Source of the DNA: Paenibacillus albus
GTDB taxonomy: Bacteria; Bacillota; Bacilli; Paenibacillales; Paenibacillaceae
Assembly (NCBI RefSeq): GCF_003952225.1
Contig: NZ_CP034437.1
Location: forward strand, 4,974,501 to 5,038,500
DNA: 64,000 nucleotides
Reading direction: 5' to 3'
A program made the position numbers and the translations under genes. Position 1 is the first letter of the stretch. Each line of letters starts with the position of its first letter. The notes beneath the pieces are model-generated. The model did not search any database. It had not been told where the DNA came from and worked only from the letters and a program-made list of their open reading frames with translations. Of this stretch, positions 52,180-60,982 are shown one piece after another.

Positions 52180-52458
52180 AGTTTTTTAACGGATTCGACG
52201 TCAAATCAAGCATTTTAGCGGAAAATCCTTCGCATTTAGAACCCTATTAGTTCTTCACTTACCTCCTAACTTCCTCTTAAATTGCGACTATCACCCTCAC
52301 ACTGACCATCTATGTCGACTTCCACCAGTTTCATGTCAGGTTATCTACATGGAAAATTCACCAAAGCATTACGTTTGACTGTACGGTTCAACATTCTGTA
52401 TCATAGGAACTAGAAGCTCGTGCCGTACATACTGATGAAATGAAAGAAGGTGATTCCA
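52180..52458. other. intergenic region between amtB and merR
   Basis: No open frame with a ribosome site is present on either strand. The right part carries the merR promoter. The left 190 bases, which end in a minus-strand terminator, could encode a short transcript, but I see no clear promoter for one. Confidence 0.45.
52375..52404 (+). promoter_or_regulatory. promoter of merR
   Basis: TTGACT (52375-52380), 18-base spacer, TATCAT (52399-52404). A 7-bp inverted pair TGTACGG (52380) and CCGTACA (52433) brackets the start region. Confidence 0.6.
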
Positions 52459-52902
52459 ATGTCCGAATTGTCATTGCCGTTATACCGGATTGGTGAATTA
52501 TCCAAAATGGCTGGTGTAAGTCCCCGTACAATCGATTTCTACACGTCCCTCGGTCTAATTGAGCCGGAACGCCGTTCCGCCAAAAATTATCGTCTCTATA
52601 ATGATGAAACTTTGCATCGGCTCAAACGTATTGAACAATTGAAGAAAGACAAATTGTCGCTCGACGAAATTAAAGCGAGTATGGCGATCTGGCGTAAAGT
52701 TTCATCAGAACAAGTTTCTGACAAGCTGATGGACTTGCAGCTTCATCTTGAGCAGCTGCAGCGCGAGGTGCAAGAGATTGAGCCAGTGCTCAGTCAATTG
52801 AAGCCACAGCAGGCCAAGCAGGTCTTTAAACGTCTTGTACCTCAAACGGCTGCTTGCGTCGAGGCACTCATGCTTCTGCTTAACAAGGGCGGTATTATGT
52901 AG
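52459..52902 (+). CDS. MerR-family regulator
   Basis: 147 residues. The N-terminal winged helix reads YRIGELSKMAGVSPRTIDFYTSLGLIEPERR, followed by NYRLYNDETLHRLKRIEQLKKDKLSLDEIKASM and a long coiled-coil dimer helix. The C-terminal effector part is short and Leu/Gln-rich, with one Cys (CVEALML) and no metal-binding cluster. AGAAGG lies 8 bases before the ATG 52459. The yugP-like gene follows 27 bases later and may be cotranscribed. The inducer is unknown. Confidence 0.87.
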   Translation: MSELSLPLYRIGELSKMAGVSPRTIDFYTSLGLIEPERRSAKNYRLYNDETLHRLKRIEQLKKDKLSLDEIKASMAIWRKVSSEQVSDKLMDLQLHLEQLQREVQEIEPVLSQLKPQQAKQVFKRLVPQTAACVEALMLLLNKGGIM

Positions 52903-52929
52903 CATTTATTTTAATTGGAGGGAACAACG

Positions 52930-53613
52930 ATGTTTTTTCACCCGCTGGATATTCTAATCTTACCTGCATTCCTATTGTCGCTCTGGGCCCAGTTCCGAGT
53001 TCGCGGTACGTTTAACCGTTGGTCTGAAGTTCATACGATGAGCGGTCTTACCGGCTACCAGGCAGCACGGATGATGCTAGATCGGAACGGACTGCACGAT
53101 GTGCCTATCGAGGCGGTTCCTGGCACGCTCTCCGACCACTACGACCCCATCCACCGTGTCGTCAGATTGTCAGAGCACGTCTACTACGAGAATTCAATCT
53201 CGGCCATTTCTGTCGCTTGTCACGAGGTTGGCCATGCGATCCAGCATAGCGTTCATTACCCAATGCTTGTCATTCGCCATAAGATTTTCCCGGTAGTCAA
53301 TATTGCATCAGGTATTGCTCCATTCTTGCTGCTTGCAGGCTTCCTGTTCCAAGCAACAGGTCTTATCGGACTCGGCATTATCTTCTTTACATTCGCTGTT
53401 GCATTCCAGCTCGTTACATTGCCAGTAGAGTTCAACGCCAGCAACCGAGCTCGCGAAATTATGGTCTCTGAAGGTTTCATTACTAACGACGAAGAACGCG
53501 GCGTTGCCAAAGTACTGAATGCCGCAGCTCTAACTTATGTCGCAGCAGCGCTTATCTCGCTGCTTGAATTGCTCAAGTACATTCTTATTTTTACGCAGTC
53601 GGATCGCGATTAA
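52930..53613 (+). CDS. yugP: YugP-type membrane zinc metallopeptidase
   Basis: 227 residues. It has an N-terminal helix, a soluble part with the zinc site ACHEVGHAIQH, two or three membrane helices, the conserved VTLPVEFNASNRAREIM, and a last helix. This is the neutral zinc peptidase 2 family (YugP of Bacillus). Its substrates are not established; membrane-protein processing is assumed. TGGAGGG precedes ATG 52930; the longer frame from 52915 contains that site. It ends in a strong terminator. Confidence 0.88.
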   Translation: MFFHPLDILILPAFLLSLWAQFRVRGTFNRWSEVHTMSGLTGYQAARMMLDRNGLHDVPIEAVPGTLSDHYDPIHRVVRLSEHVYYENSISAISVACHEVGHAIQHSVHYPMLVIRHKIFPVVNIASGIAPFLLLAGFLFQATGLIGLGIIFFTFAVAFQLVTLPVEFNASNRAREIMVSEGFITNDEERGVAKVLNAAALTYVAAALISLLELLKYILIFTQSDRD

Positions 53614-53633
53614 TTATCAGGGCTATGAATGAT

Positions 53634-53664
53634 AAGGCGAGGAGTTTGACTCCTCGCCTTTTTT
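53634..53664 (+). terminator. terminator of merR-yugP
   Basis: AAGGCGAGGAG pairs with CTCCTCGCCTT (5-base loop), followed by further T. It lies 20 bases after the yugP stop. Confidence 0.94.
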
Positions 53665-53672
53665 ATATGCAA

Positions 53673-53702
53673 AGAACCGGCGCCCCCTGGGGCGCCGGTT
53701 CT
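53673..53702 (-). terminator. terminator-like hairpin of the dCache chemoreceptor gene
   Basis: AGAACCGGCGCCCC and GGGGCGCCGGTTCT are perfect 14-bp inverted arms two bases apart. It lies 11 bases beyond the receptor stop on the minus strand. The following T-run is short, so termination may be partial. Confidence 0.75.
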
Positions 53703-53713
53703 TCTATCTCATA

Positions 53714-55927
53714 CTATTCCGTACGGAAACGAGCAAGCGTTTCTTTGAGACCTGACGATACTGTTTCAAGCTTATCGGACAAACGAACAAGTCCTTCGCT
53801 GATGCTGTTCTGCTCCGTGCTTAGGGATGCGACCTCTTCCGAAGTTGCAGAAGATTCCTCAGCTACAGCACTAACATTACTCATTGCTTCAGACAATACG
53901 ACTTGCGAGCGTTCCAGCTTGCTGATCGACTCTGTTACTGAACCAAGGCGGCCAACAAAATCGCCCATTTGACCTTGTACGGTCAAGAAGATTTGGTTCG
54001 CTTCTTTCACGGATTGAATCTGTTCCTGGAAGATCGGATACGCTGTCGATAATACGTTTACCGTCTCATCGATTTCTTTCTGGATGGTTTCTGTAATTTG
54101 ACCAACGACATCAATGGATTGACGGGATTGATCAGCCAGCTTGCGAATCTCATCCGCTACGACCATGAAGCCTTTACCGGCTGCTCCAGCACGGGCTGCT
54201 TCGATTGTCGCATTCAAAGAAAGAATATTCGTCTGCTTCGTCATGTTATTGAGTACATCGAGAATTTTACGAATGGAACGCGTGCTTTCTTTGAGGCGGT
54301 CAACCTTCTCCACCATGGAGCGCGTCATTTCTTCCGTCATACCCGTCTTCTCGATGAGGCTATTCATATAAGTCGTACCTTGACGGCTCGCTTTCTCAAC
54401 ATCCGATGCTGCAGCGCCCATCTCTTGGTTCGCCGTCATCACCTGCTGCATCTGCTCGCCGATCTCACCGGTCAGGTCACTGCCCTTCTCGGCTTCAGTC
54501 GCCAAGCTCGATGCACCGTTTGCGATCTCTTCAGTCGCAACCGCGATTTCGCGTGCCGAGATCGCCGTCTTCTTCGAAGCTTCGGACAGCTCTTCGGCAG
54601 TTGCGAGCACATCCTGCGCGGATTGATTCGATTGATTTACAAGCGTTGTAATCTGCGTCATCATCTGATTGAAGCTTTGTGCCAGCTGACCGATCTCATC
54701 CTTCTTGTTAATCGTCGAGCGCACAGTCAGATTGCCGCGTTCGCCTTCATTCATCAGATTGCGCAATCTGACGAGCGGAACCGCAACCATCCGGATGACA
54801 AGCAATCCAATACCGATTGCAAGCAGGGCTGCGATTCCGGCAATAATCCAAGTAGTATCCAGAATTTTACCTGCATCTTTCACAAGCGCGTTCACCGGCA
54901 CAGACCCAACGAGCTTCCAGTCTATATTTTCAAACTTATTGTAGACGGCAAGCACTTCATTACCATTAGCATCTGTCGCGATCTTCGAGCCTCTCTCAGC
55001 AGCTTTGCCCTCTTTCGGCAGAGCAATCGGTGAAGCCTTACCGATTTCCTCCGGCTTGCTTGAAGGATTGCTTGGGAGCACATAATTACCCGCATCATCC
55101 ACAATGGTAATGCTGCTGCCGTCTCCCAGCTTCACACTTGAAAGCACATCGCTTAGCTCTCTCAAGTAGATCTCAATAATCATAACGAATTTGCCTTCAT
55201 TCGTTACCGTATTCTTCATCACGCGACCCATTGCAAAAGTCGCTTCAGGAACATCGCCTCTGTAACCCTTTTCCTTCGCTGGAAGCCATACAAGGCGTCC
55301 ATTGCCTTCAACAACCTTCTTCATCCAATCGGACTTCTGAGCGAGCTCCGTCGACATGGCAGATGAACCAGTTGATACAGAGGTCACATCTCCTTTGATC
55401 GGGATAATTGCTGCACCGAGAATGGATTGGTTGCCAAGAATATAGGACTGAAGCGAATCGCTGAGCTTCTTCATCGTATCGAATTTCTCATAATCGTCTG
55501 CTACTACGTCCAATTGAGCTAAATTATCTTGTACCGACTTATCGAGCAAAATTTGCATCGACAGCGCTTCATAGTTCTTAAACATCATATCGAGCTTGTC
55601 CGTTGATTGCTCAATCGCTACACCTGTCGATTCAGTCACCTTATCCTTAATTATGCTCTTAGATGTCGAGTAAGAGAATAATCCAACTACAAGAACGCAC
55701 ACTAGAATTGCACTGAAAATAATTAAGAAGAGCATGAGGCCAACCGATTTAATCGGATTCGTCATCTTCACATTCTTAATCCCATTCACCGATGAATTAT
55801 ACAATTCTTTCACATTCGGAGTCCGTTTCTCACCTTCTGATTGCGTTTTCAATTCTTCTTTCTTTGCGTTTAGCTTGAATTTCAACTTCACTGCCTGACA
55901 CCACCAATTCTGCGGATATTTCACCAT
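53714..55927 (-). CDS. methyl-accepting chemotaxis protein (dCache sensor)
   Basis: 737 residues. A Lys-rich cytoplasmic head of about 55 residues precedes the first membrane helix ([20 protein letters not shown]). An extracellular dCache_1 sensor spans about 85-335, with [10 protein letters not shown] and [10 protein letters not shown]. The second helix, HAMP and signalling domain follow, with the tip [40 protein letters not shown]. dCache receptors commonly bind amino acids or other small molecules. The start is uncertain: ATG 55927 has no ribosome site; GTG 55891 or ATG 55765 are alternatives. It is a single gene away from cheA. Confidence 0.88.
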   Translation of the reverse strand: MVKYPQNWWCQAVKLKFKLNAKKEELKTQSEGEKRTPNVKELYNSSVNGIKNVKMTNPIKSVGLMLFLIIFSAILVCVLVVGLFSYSTSKSIIKDKVTESTGVAIEQSTDKLDMMFKNYEALSMQILLDKSVQDNLAQLDVVADDYEKFDTMKKLSDSLQSYILGNQSILGAAIIPIKGDVTSVSTGSSAMSTELAQKSDWMKKVVEGNGRLVWLPAKEKGYRGDVPEATFAMGRVMKNTVTNEGKFVMIIEIYLRELSDVLSSVKLGDGSSITIVDDAGNYVLPSNPSSKPEEIGKASPIALPKEGKAAERGSKIATDANGNEVLAVYNKFENIDWKLVGSVPVNALVKDAGKILDTTWIIAGIAALLAIGIGLLVIRMVAVPLVRLRNLMNEGERGNLTVRSTINKKDEIGQLAQSFNQMMTQITTLVNQSNQSAQDVLATAEELSEASKKTAISAREIAVATEEIANGASSLATEAEKGSDLTGEIGEQMQQVMTANQEMGAAASDVEKASRQGTTYMNSLIEKTGMTEEMTRSMVEKVDRLKESTRSIRKILDVLNNMTKQTNILSLNATIEAARAGAAGKGFMVVADEIRKLADQSRQSIDVVGQITETIQKEIDETVNVLSTAYPIFQEQIQSVKEANQIFLTVQGQMGDFVGRLGSVTESISKLERSQVVLSEAMSNVSAVAEESSATSEEVASLSTEQNSISEGLVRLSDKLETVSSGLKETLARFRTE

Positions 55928-56013
55928 ATTTTGTCTATTTTTGCTTAAACAACAGTATCGTTAATATCGGCAGTTGACCTCTGAGATGTTAGCAAATTGT
56001 TAAAGATTTTTAC

Positions 56014-56051
56014 AAAAAAAATAATCCTAACCGATCACTCGGTTAGGATTA
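56014..56051 (-). terminator. terminator of the trhP operon end
   Basis: TAATCCTAACCGA and TCGGTTAGGATTA form a perfect 13-bp stem with a 4-base loop, followed by eight T on the minus strand, 29 bases after the trhP2 stop. Confidence 0.95.
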
Positions 56052-56079
56052 AACCAGGTCCTTAGACTTACAAGGAGTA

Positions 56080-57336
56080 TTAACGCACTTTCTTCCGCAT
56101 CATGTCCATTGGCTTAACCGGTTGTTCCGTCTTGATGACGACATATTGCAGAGGATGTCTAGCAGCGTCAAGAACATTGCCGCTCTCGTCCTTGATTTCA
56201 CCGACTGCTTGCTTGAAGAACGTACCGTTTGGCCCGAAGAACTCAACCTCTTGACCAGGCTTGAAATGGTTGCGCTGTTGAACAACCGCATGCCCCGTCG
56301 ATTCGTCGTACGAGATTACTACGCCAGCGAAATCATAAGGTGCAGCCTTGTCTTCCGGCTCATAGATATGATCCTCCGCGCCTGGCGTATCGTAGAAGAA
56401 GCCTGTGTTAACCGGACGGTTAGCGGCCTTCTGAATATCATCCAGCCACACTTGCTTCAGCTCGTAGTTCTCTGGGTCAGCCATGTACGAGTCAATAGCC
56501 TGACGATAAGCATTGACGACTGTCGCTACATAGTGAAGACTCTTCATACGGCCTTCAATCTTGAAGCTATCCACGCCAACATCGATCAGATCCGGAATGC
56601 TCTCCAGCATACACAGGTCTTTGGAACCCATCGTAAATTTATCTGCATCCATGCCCACCATTTGGAGGTCATCCTCGTAAATATCGTACTTCCAGCGGCA
56701 GGATTGGCAGCAGCCACCACGATTGGAGTCACGATCCGTAAAATGGTTCGACAATACGCAGCGTCCAGAGTAGGACGAGCACATTGCGCCATGGATGAAC
56801 GCTTCGATCTCAATATCGACATGTTCTTTTATTTCTTGAATTTCTTCCAAGCTCACTTCACGCGCCAATACGACACGCGGCAGCCCCTCGTCTTTCCAGA
56901 ACTTAACGGCTTGCCAGTTCATCGTCGATTGCTGCGTGCTAAGATGAACTTCGAGCTTAGGCGCTACGCGCTGCGCTGTTTCGATAATAATCGGATCCGC
57001 CGCAATAATCGCGGCAATACCGGCATTCTCAAGCTCGCGCAGATATTCCTCAAGCCCCGCGATGTCTTCATTATGTGCGTAGATGTTCGTTGCGACGAAT
57101 ACTTTGGCACCGTATTTCGCCGCAAACTCCACGCCTTCCTTCATCTCTGCGAAGCTGAAGTTATCGGCATTGGAACGCAGACCGTACTTCTGCCCGCCAA
57201 TATAAACCGCATCCGCTCCGTAATGAACCGCAAACTTTAATTTCTCTAAATTTCCAGCAGGAGCCAGCAGCTCCGGCTTATCCAGTCGGTTTCTTTTTCC
57301 CGTATAACGGGGAGATACTTTCGTTGTTGAAGTCAC
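56080..57336 (-). CDS. trhP2: U32-family tRNA hydroxylation protein TrhP2 (YrrO)
   Basis: 418 residues. The U32 signature is complete (EAFIHGAMCSSYSGRCVLS), and RGGCCQSCRW with a later DLCML supply the cysteines proposed to hold an iron-sulfur cluster. A C-terminal beta domain follows (FAGVVISYDESTGHAVVQQRNHFKPGQEVEFFG). In B. subtilis YrrN and YrrO are needed for prephenate-dependent 5-hydroxyuridine at tRNA position 34. The start is GTG 57336, 8 bases after TGGAGGTG; a TTG at 57366 would absorb this site. It lies directly behind trhP1. Confidence 0.88.
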   Translation of the reverse strand: MTSTTKVSPRYTGKRNRLDKPELLAPAGNLEKLKFAVHYGADAVYIGGQKYGLRSNADNFSFAEMKEGVEFAAKYGAKVFVATNIYAHNEDIAGLEEYLRELENAGIAAIIAADPIIIETAQRVAPKLEVHLSTQQSTMNWQAVKFWKDEGLPRVVLAREVSLEEIQEIKEHVDIEIEAFIHGAMCSSYSGRCVLSNHFTDRDSNRGGCCQSCRWKYDIYEDDLQMVGMDADKFTMGSKDLCMLESIPDLIDVGVDSFKIEGRMKSLHYVATVVNAYRQAIDSYMADPENYELKQVWLDDIQKAANRPVNTGFFYDTPGAEDHIYEPEDKAAPYDFAGVVISYDESTGHAVVQQRNHFKPGQEVEFFGPNGTFFKQAVGEIKDESGNVLDAARHPLQYVVIKTEQPVKPMDMMRKKVR

Positions 57337-57366
57337 CAGCTTCACCTCCACTTCCCTCGGTGACAA

Positions 57367-58314
57367 TTAATAAACCTGTTCCTTATAGAAGAATCCGTAC
57401 GACAATTCGCGCGCCGGATCTTGCAATTCTCGGATGGAATCGAGCCATTCTTCGTTAAATGAGTAGCCTTCCGGGTCGGCATAATAAGCATCAATAACAG
57501 CGCGATATGCACGTACGACTGCCTCGTTGTATGCTATTGATTTTAGCAGGCCTTCGATCCGAAAGCTATCCATATTAACTTCCATTAATTCATGCAGGTT
57601 CTCGATCATGCACAGATCGTCAGAGCTCATGATGTGAGTACCGTTGGCATCCTCATAGATCGGATAACGCTCGTCCGGCCGCTCCGTTTCCACCAAATAC
57701 AAGCCATTCTCGATTGTGCCATCGATCTGCTTCTCCTGAAACGCCTCGTCATCCTTCGCTTGGTGATCGAAGTAATTGTGTACAAGCGGGCGCTTGGAAT
57801 GATAAATATTCGTCAAGCCGTGTACTTGAATTTGAACTTCCATTTCGGTGTTCGCCTTCACATCAAGCACTTGATCCATATTCAGCTCGCGAGCAAGAAT
57901 CACTCGAGTCGCACCGCGGCGGCCCCAGTAATTAGCAGTCGCATAGTTTGTCGACGTCATCTCAGCATTCCAGTGCAATTTCAACTCTGGCGCTTCCGTC
58001 CGCGCTACCATCAGTACAGCGGGATCTCCGAAAATAATTCCGTCTACACCGGCTTCAGACAGCGAACGAATATAGCCCGGGAGTGAATCCACAGTAGCAT
58101 TGTCCATTACATTATTCACTGCTGCATAGATTTTGGCTCCTTGCGGATGCGCGAGCTTCACCGCTTCTGCAATCATCGCCAAATCAAATTCACCCGGGAG
58201 CCGCATGCCATAGCGCGATTCACCAACCACGATCGCATTCGCGCCCGCTGTGATTAACCGCGCCATGTCGGCAAGGGATGCTGCATCAATGAGCAGCTCC
58301 GGTTTTGTTGCCAT
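57367..58314 (-). CDS. trhP1: U32-family tRNA hydroxylation protein TrhP1 (YrrN)
   Basis: 315 residues, a U32-type barrel (MATKPELLIDAASLADMARLITAGANAIVVGESRYGMR). At the place of the U32 signature it has VQIQVHGLTNIYHSKRPLV, lacking the cysteines seen in TrhP2; SSDDLCMIENL remains. This is the pattern of YrrN, the probable partner of YrrO. AGGAGG lies 7 bases before the ATG. It is 11 bases downstream of mltG. The methyltransferase gene trmR (yrrM), which lies between mltG and yrrN in B. subtilis, is absent. Confidence 0.87.
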   Translation of the reverse strand: MATKPELLIDAASLADMARLITAGANAIVVGESRYGMRLPGEFDLAMIAEAVKLAHPQGAKIYAAVNNVMDNATVDSLPGYIRSLSEAGVDGIIFGDPAVLMVARTEAPELKLHWNAEMTSTNYATANYWGRRGATRVILARELNMDQVLDVKANTEMEVQIQVHGLTNIYHSKRPLVHNYFDHQAKDDEAFQEKQIDGTIENGLYLVETERPDERYPIYEDANGTHIMSSDDLCMIENLHELMEVNMDSFRIEGLLKSIAYNEAVVRAYRAVIDAYYADPEGYSFNEEWLDSIRELQDPARELSYGFFYKEQVY

Positions 58315-58325
58315 GGTAAGTCCTC

Positions 58326-59435
58326 CTATTGCTTTGCCGTTTCGTTGCTTTTATCAATATTGCGATTATGCTCTTTGAGCGTTTCGGCGAATAGATGCTC
58401 ATGACTGCCATCTTTCTTCGTCACGTAGTAGTAATAATCGGTTTGTTTCGGGAATAGCGCTGCCTCAATCGACTTGATACTCGGCGATGCAATTGGACCT
58501 GGTGGCAAGCCTTTTACCTTATACGTGTTGTAAGGGCTGTCCACATCCAGATCAGTCAGAAGCAATCGTTCCTTCTGCTTATCAAGCAAGTATTGAACCG
58601 TAGCATCAATCTGCAATGGCATTCCTTTCTTCAGCCGGTTGTAGATAATACCCGCCACGATCGGACGCTCTTCGTCGATGACTACTTCCCGCTCCACAAG
58701 TGAAGCGATCGTCAGCATCTGATGTATGGTAATATCGTGCTCAGTGAGCGATTCTTCCCAATTTTCTGGAAGCGTATCAAGCTTATGGTCGAGCTCCTGC
58801 AGCATGCGCGCAATAATATCTTCAGGCTTGCTGCTCTTCACCATCTCATACGTCTCCGGGAACAGATACCCTTCAAGACGGTGCCGCAGATTAGTATCCT
58901 TTGGTATATTCTTGACAGCATCCGTATCGTTCCATACTTGATCCTTATCGGCAAGTGCGATGAAAGCCGCTTTATCGACATAACCCGCTTTACTTAACGT
59001 ATCCGCTATCTGCTCCACAGTGAAGCCTTCCGGGATCGTAAAGCGAATGGTTTCTTCCTTCTTCGTTTCGCCGGCATTCAGCTTCGCAATAATTTCATCC
59101 TTCGTCATGCCAGGCTTAAGCTCATACACGCCCGCTTGGAACTTCGGACCTTCATGCTTATAGCGTAAATAATATTTGAAAATAAATGCATTGCGAATCA
59201 TGCCTTGTTCTTCTAGCACTTCAGCGAACTGGAACGGTGAAGCTCCCTTCTTGAGCTCCACTTGAACGTTGTCTCCGGAAGATTCAGGCCGTAACCCGTT
59301 CCAGATATACAAGTACACACTGCCTACCGAAATAACCATTAGGCCGATAATTGTAGTTATGACCCAGAAAGTTATGCGTCCTCGCCTAGGTCCTGCGGGA
59401 CGATATTGAGCTGACTGTTCTTCTGATGAGCGCAA
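58326..59435 (-). CDS. mltG: endolytic murein transglycosylase MltG
   Basis: 369 residues. A basic cytoplasmic head and one membrane helix (VITTIIGLMVISVGSVYLYIW) lead to a LysM-like domain and the YceG catalytic domain. The catalytic Glu is in LEGYLFPETY, with IASLVEREVV and VKGLPPGPIASPS further on. It cuts nascent glycan strands at the outer membrane face, releasing them from synthesis. The start is TTG, 10 bases after GGAGG. A terminator lies between it and the DUF1292 gene, so it may have its own promoter. Confidence 0.92.
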   Translation of the reverse strand: MRSSEEQSAQYRPAGPRRGRITFWVITTIIGLMVISVGSVYLYIWNGLRPESSGDNVQVELKKGASPFQFAEVLEEQGMIRNAFIFKYYLRYKHEGPKFQAGVYELKPGMTKDEIIAKLNAGETKKEETIRFTIPEGFTVEQIADTLSKAGYVDKAAFIALADKDQVWNDTDAVKNIPKDTNLRHRLEGYLFPETYEMVKSSKPEDIIARMLQELDHKLDTLPENWEESLTEHDITIHQMLTIASLVEREVVIDEERPIVAGIIYNRLKKGMPLQIDATVQYLLDKQKERLLLTDLDVDSPYNTYKVKGLPPGPIASPSIKSIEAALFPKQTDYYYYVTKKDGSHEHLFAETLKEHNRNIDKSNETAKQ

Positions 59436-59468
59436 CTGAGCGTATCCTCCGTTTCCGAATCAGCGCGG

Positions 59469-59494
59469 AAAAAGGGCGGTATATGCCGCCCCTT
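59469..59494 (-). terminator. terminator between the DUF1292 gene and mltG
   Basis: GGGCGG (59474-59479) pairs with CCGCCC (59486-59491), followed on the minus strand by T5. The stem is short but GC-rich. Confidence 0.75.
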
Positions 59495-59566
59495 CCGTAC
59501 TCCTATAAGTAAAACCGAGCTTCACTTGAAACGCTTCGCCCCGGTTTAATGCAAGAGAATCGCTAA

Positions 59567-59866
59567 TTAAGGCTGTTCATCGCCTGCGAACATCAAATCA
59601 TCGTATGCTTCAGCGACGGCTTCCCATTCTTCGTCATCCTCGATTGATTCCAGCTCCGGATCGGCGCCGTCTTGAATCGTAATACGGAAGAAAGCGACTT
59701 CATCTTCTTTCTGCATATCATGCGACTGTAATCCGGCATAGGCTTGGTTGCCTAGCTGGAATTCAGCGACGATTTGAAACGGCTCTGCAGCCCCTTCTTC
59801 GCCAATCAAATCTACTTCTGTGCCATAAATCGGTTTCAGCACGGAGATGTTTTTTACTTCAGACAA
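59567..59866 (-). CDS. DUF1292 protein, second copy
   Basis: 99 residues, very acidic, with the DUF1292 pattern: a beta strand pair (PFQIVAEFQLGNQAYAGLQ), VAFFRITIQDG, and SIEDDEEWEAVAEAYDDLM at the C-terminus. The family's role is unknown. It lies 35 bases after another DUF1292 gene and is only weakly similar to it outside the last 20 residues, so an old duplication is likely. AAGGGAG precedes the ATG. Confidence 0.85.
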   Translation of the reverse strand: MSEVKNISVLKPIYGTEVDLIGEEGAAEPFQIVAEFQLGNQAYAGLQSHDMQKEDEVAFFRITIQDGADPELESIEDDEEWEAVAEAYDDLMFAGDEQP

Positions 59867-59901
59867 TGTTTAGTGCTCCCTTCAACCACATAAAGCGGCT
59901 G

Positions 59902-60213
59902 TTAGTCGTTATCGTCAATCTCAGCGAGAAGCGTGTTGAACGTTTCTTCAACCATGTTCCACTCTTCTTCGTCTTCGATGGTGTAGAGCTTCAGATCGTC
60001 GCCGTCTTCCTCATAACGGAAGGCGTATACCTCATCTGAATCTTCATCATCTTCTTCGCTTGAATCGACATTAAGCGGCACGACCATCATATATTTCTGA
60101 TCGGAGCCGTCTACTTCGAACTTCATGACTACCTCGAATTCTTCTTCGTTGCCATCTTCATCTGGAATGTAGATGATTTCCGGCTCTTCAAACTGCATGT
60201 CGTCCTTTGTCAT
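59902..60213 (-). CDS. DUF1292 protein YrzB-like, first copy
   Basis: 103 residues, extremely acidic (SSEEDDEDSDEVYAFRY), closing with TIEDEEEWNMVEETFNTLL. This is the copy at the usual place behind ruvX, corresponding to B. subtilis yrzB. Function is unknown. ATG 60213 has AAAAGGTGAGG upstream, partly within the ruvX 3' end; a GTG at 60225 is too close to that site to be the start. Confidence 0.87.
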   Translation of the reverse strand: MTKDDMQFEEPEIIYIPDEDGNEEEFEVVMKFEVDGSDQKYMMVVPLNVDSSEEDDEDSDEVYAFRYEEDGDDLKLYTIEDEEEWNMVEETFNTLLAEIDDND

Positions 60214-60221
60214 CGTTACCC

Positions 60222-60638
60222 TCACCTTTTCGTTTTAGAATCGAGATAATTTTGCAAAATTAGCGCTGCCGCCATTTTGTCCACCACTAACTTTCGCTTC
60301 TTACGGCTAACGTCTGCCTCAAGCAAAGTGCGCTCTGCGGCCACGGTCGTTAGCCGTTCGTCCCAAAGGTGTACGGGTAAATTTAGCTTCTGCTGTAAAT
60401 CTCCTGCGAATGCGATGCAAATTTCGCCACGCGGCCCGATGGTGCCATTCATGTTCTTGGGCAGACCGACTACAATCTCTGATACTTCATGTTCTTTCAC
60501 GAGCTGGGCAATGACTTCAACCTCACCGTTGTCGCGGCGTTTCTCCACGACTCCGACGCCTTGCGCGGTCCAGCCGAATGCATCACTGACGGCTACGCCA
60601 ATTCTGCGGTCGCCGTAATCCAATCCCATCAGACGCAT
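60222..60638 (-). CDS. ruvX: Holliday-junction resolvase-like nuclease RuvX/YqgF
   Basis: 138 residues with the RNase H fold: LDYGDRRIGVAVSD at the start, VGLPKNMNGTIGPRG in the middle, LWDERLTTVAAERTLLEADVSRKKRKLVVDKMAAALILQNYL at the end. The catalytic acids Asp in LDYGDRR, Glu in DERLTT and Asp in VDKMAA are present. The family works in 16S rRNA maturation and possibly recombination. It lies 31 bases behind ireB. Length is standard. Confidence 0.92.
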   Translation of the reverse strand: MRLMGLDYGDRRIGVAVSDAFGWTAQGVGVVEKRRDNGEVEVIAQLVKEHEVSEIVVGLPKNMNGTIGPRGEICIAFAGDLQQKLNLPVHLWDERLTTVAAERTLLEADVSRKKRKLVVDKMAAALILQNYLDSKTKR

Positions 60639-60669
60639 ACGTCCTGGTGCCTCTTTTCCATGAGCTTCA

Positions 60670-60933
60670 TTATTTGCTGTGCTGACTTAAGTAGGAACGT
60701 ACCAGCTCTTCAATGAGCTCGTCTCGTTCTTTCCTTCGAATTAAACTTCGAGCATTGTTATGCCGCGGAATGTATGCGGGATCTCCGGACAATAGATAAC
60801 CGACAATCTGGTTAATCGGATTGTAATCCTTCTCGAGGAGTGCATCATACACCGAAAGCATGATTTCTTTCGATGAAGCTTCCAGCCCTTCCGCCTTCAC
60901 GTCGAATTTCATTGTCTTGTCCATTGAATTCAT
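60670..60933 (-). CDS. ireB: IreB-family regulatory phosphoprotein
   Basis: 87 residues of the IreB/YrzL (DUF965) family: [70 protein letters not shown] is nearly the whole family core. In enterococci IreB is a substrate of the IreK Ser/Thr kinase and affects cephalosporin tolerance; the threonine near the N-terminus of that protein (here in MDKTMKF) is the modified region. ATG 60933 has GAGGTG at 6 bases and is preferred over TTG 60954. It follows alaS directly. Confidence 0.92.
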   Translation of the reverse strand: MNSMDKTMKFDVKAEGLEASSKEIMLSVYDALLEKDYNPINQIVGYLLSGDPAYIPRHNNARSLIRRKERDELIEELVRSYLSQHSK

Positions 60934-60982
60934 CGCCAGCACCTCACTTTCCAAGCCGCTTAACAGCCGTTTAATATTGCTA

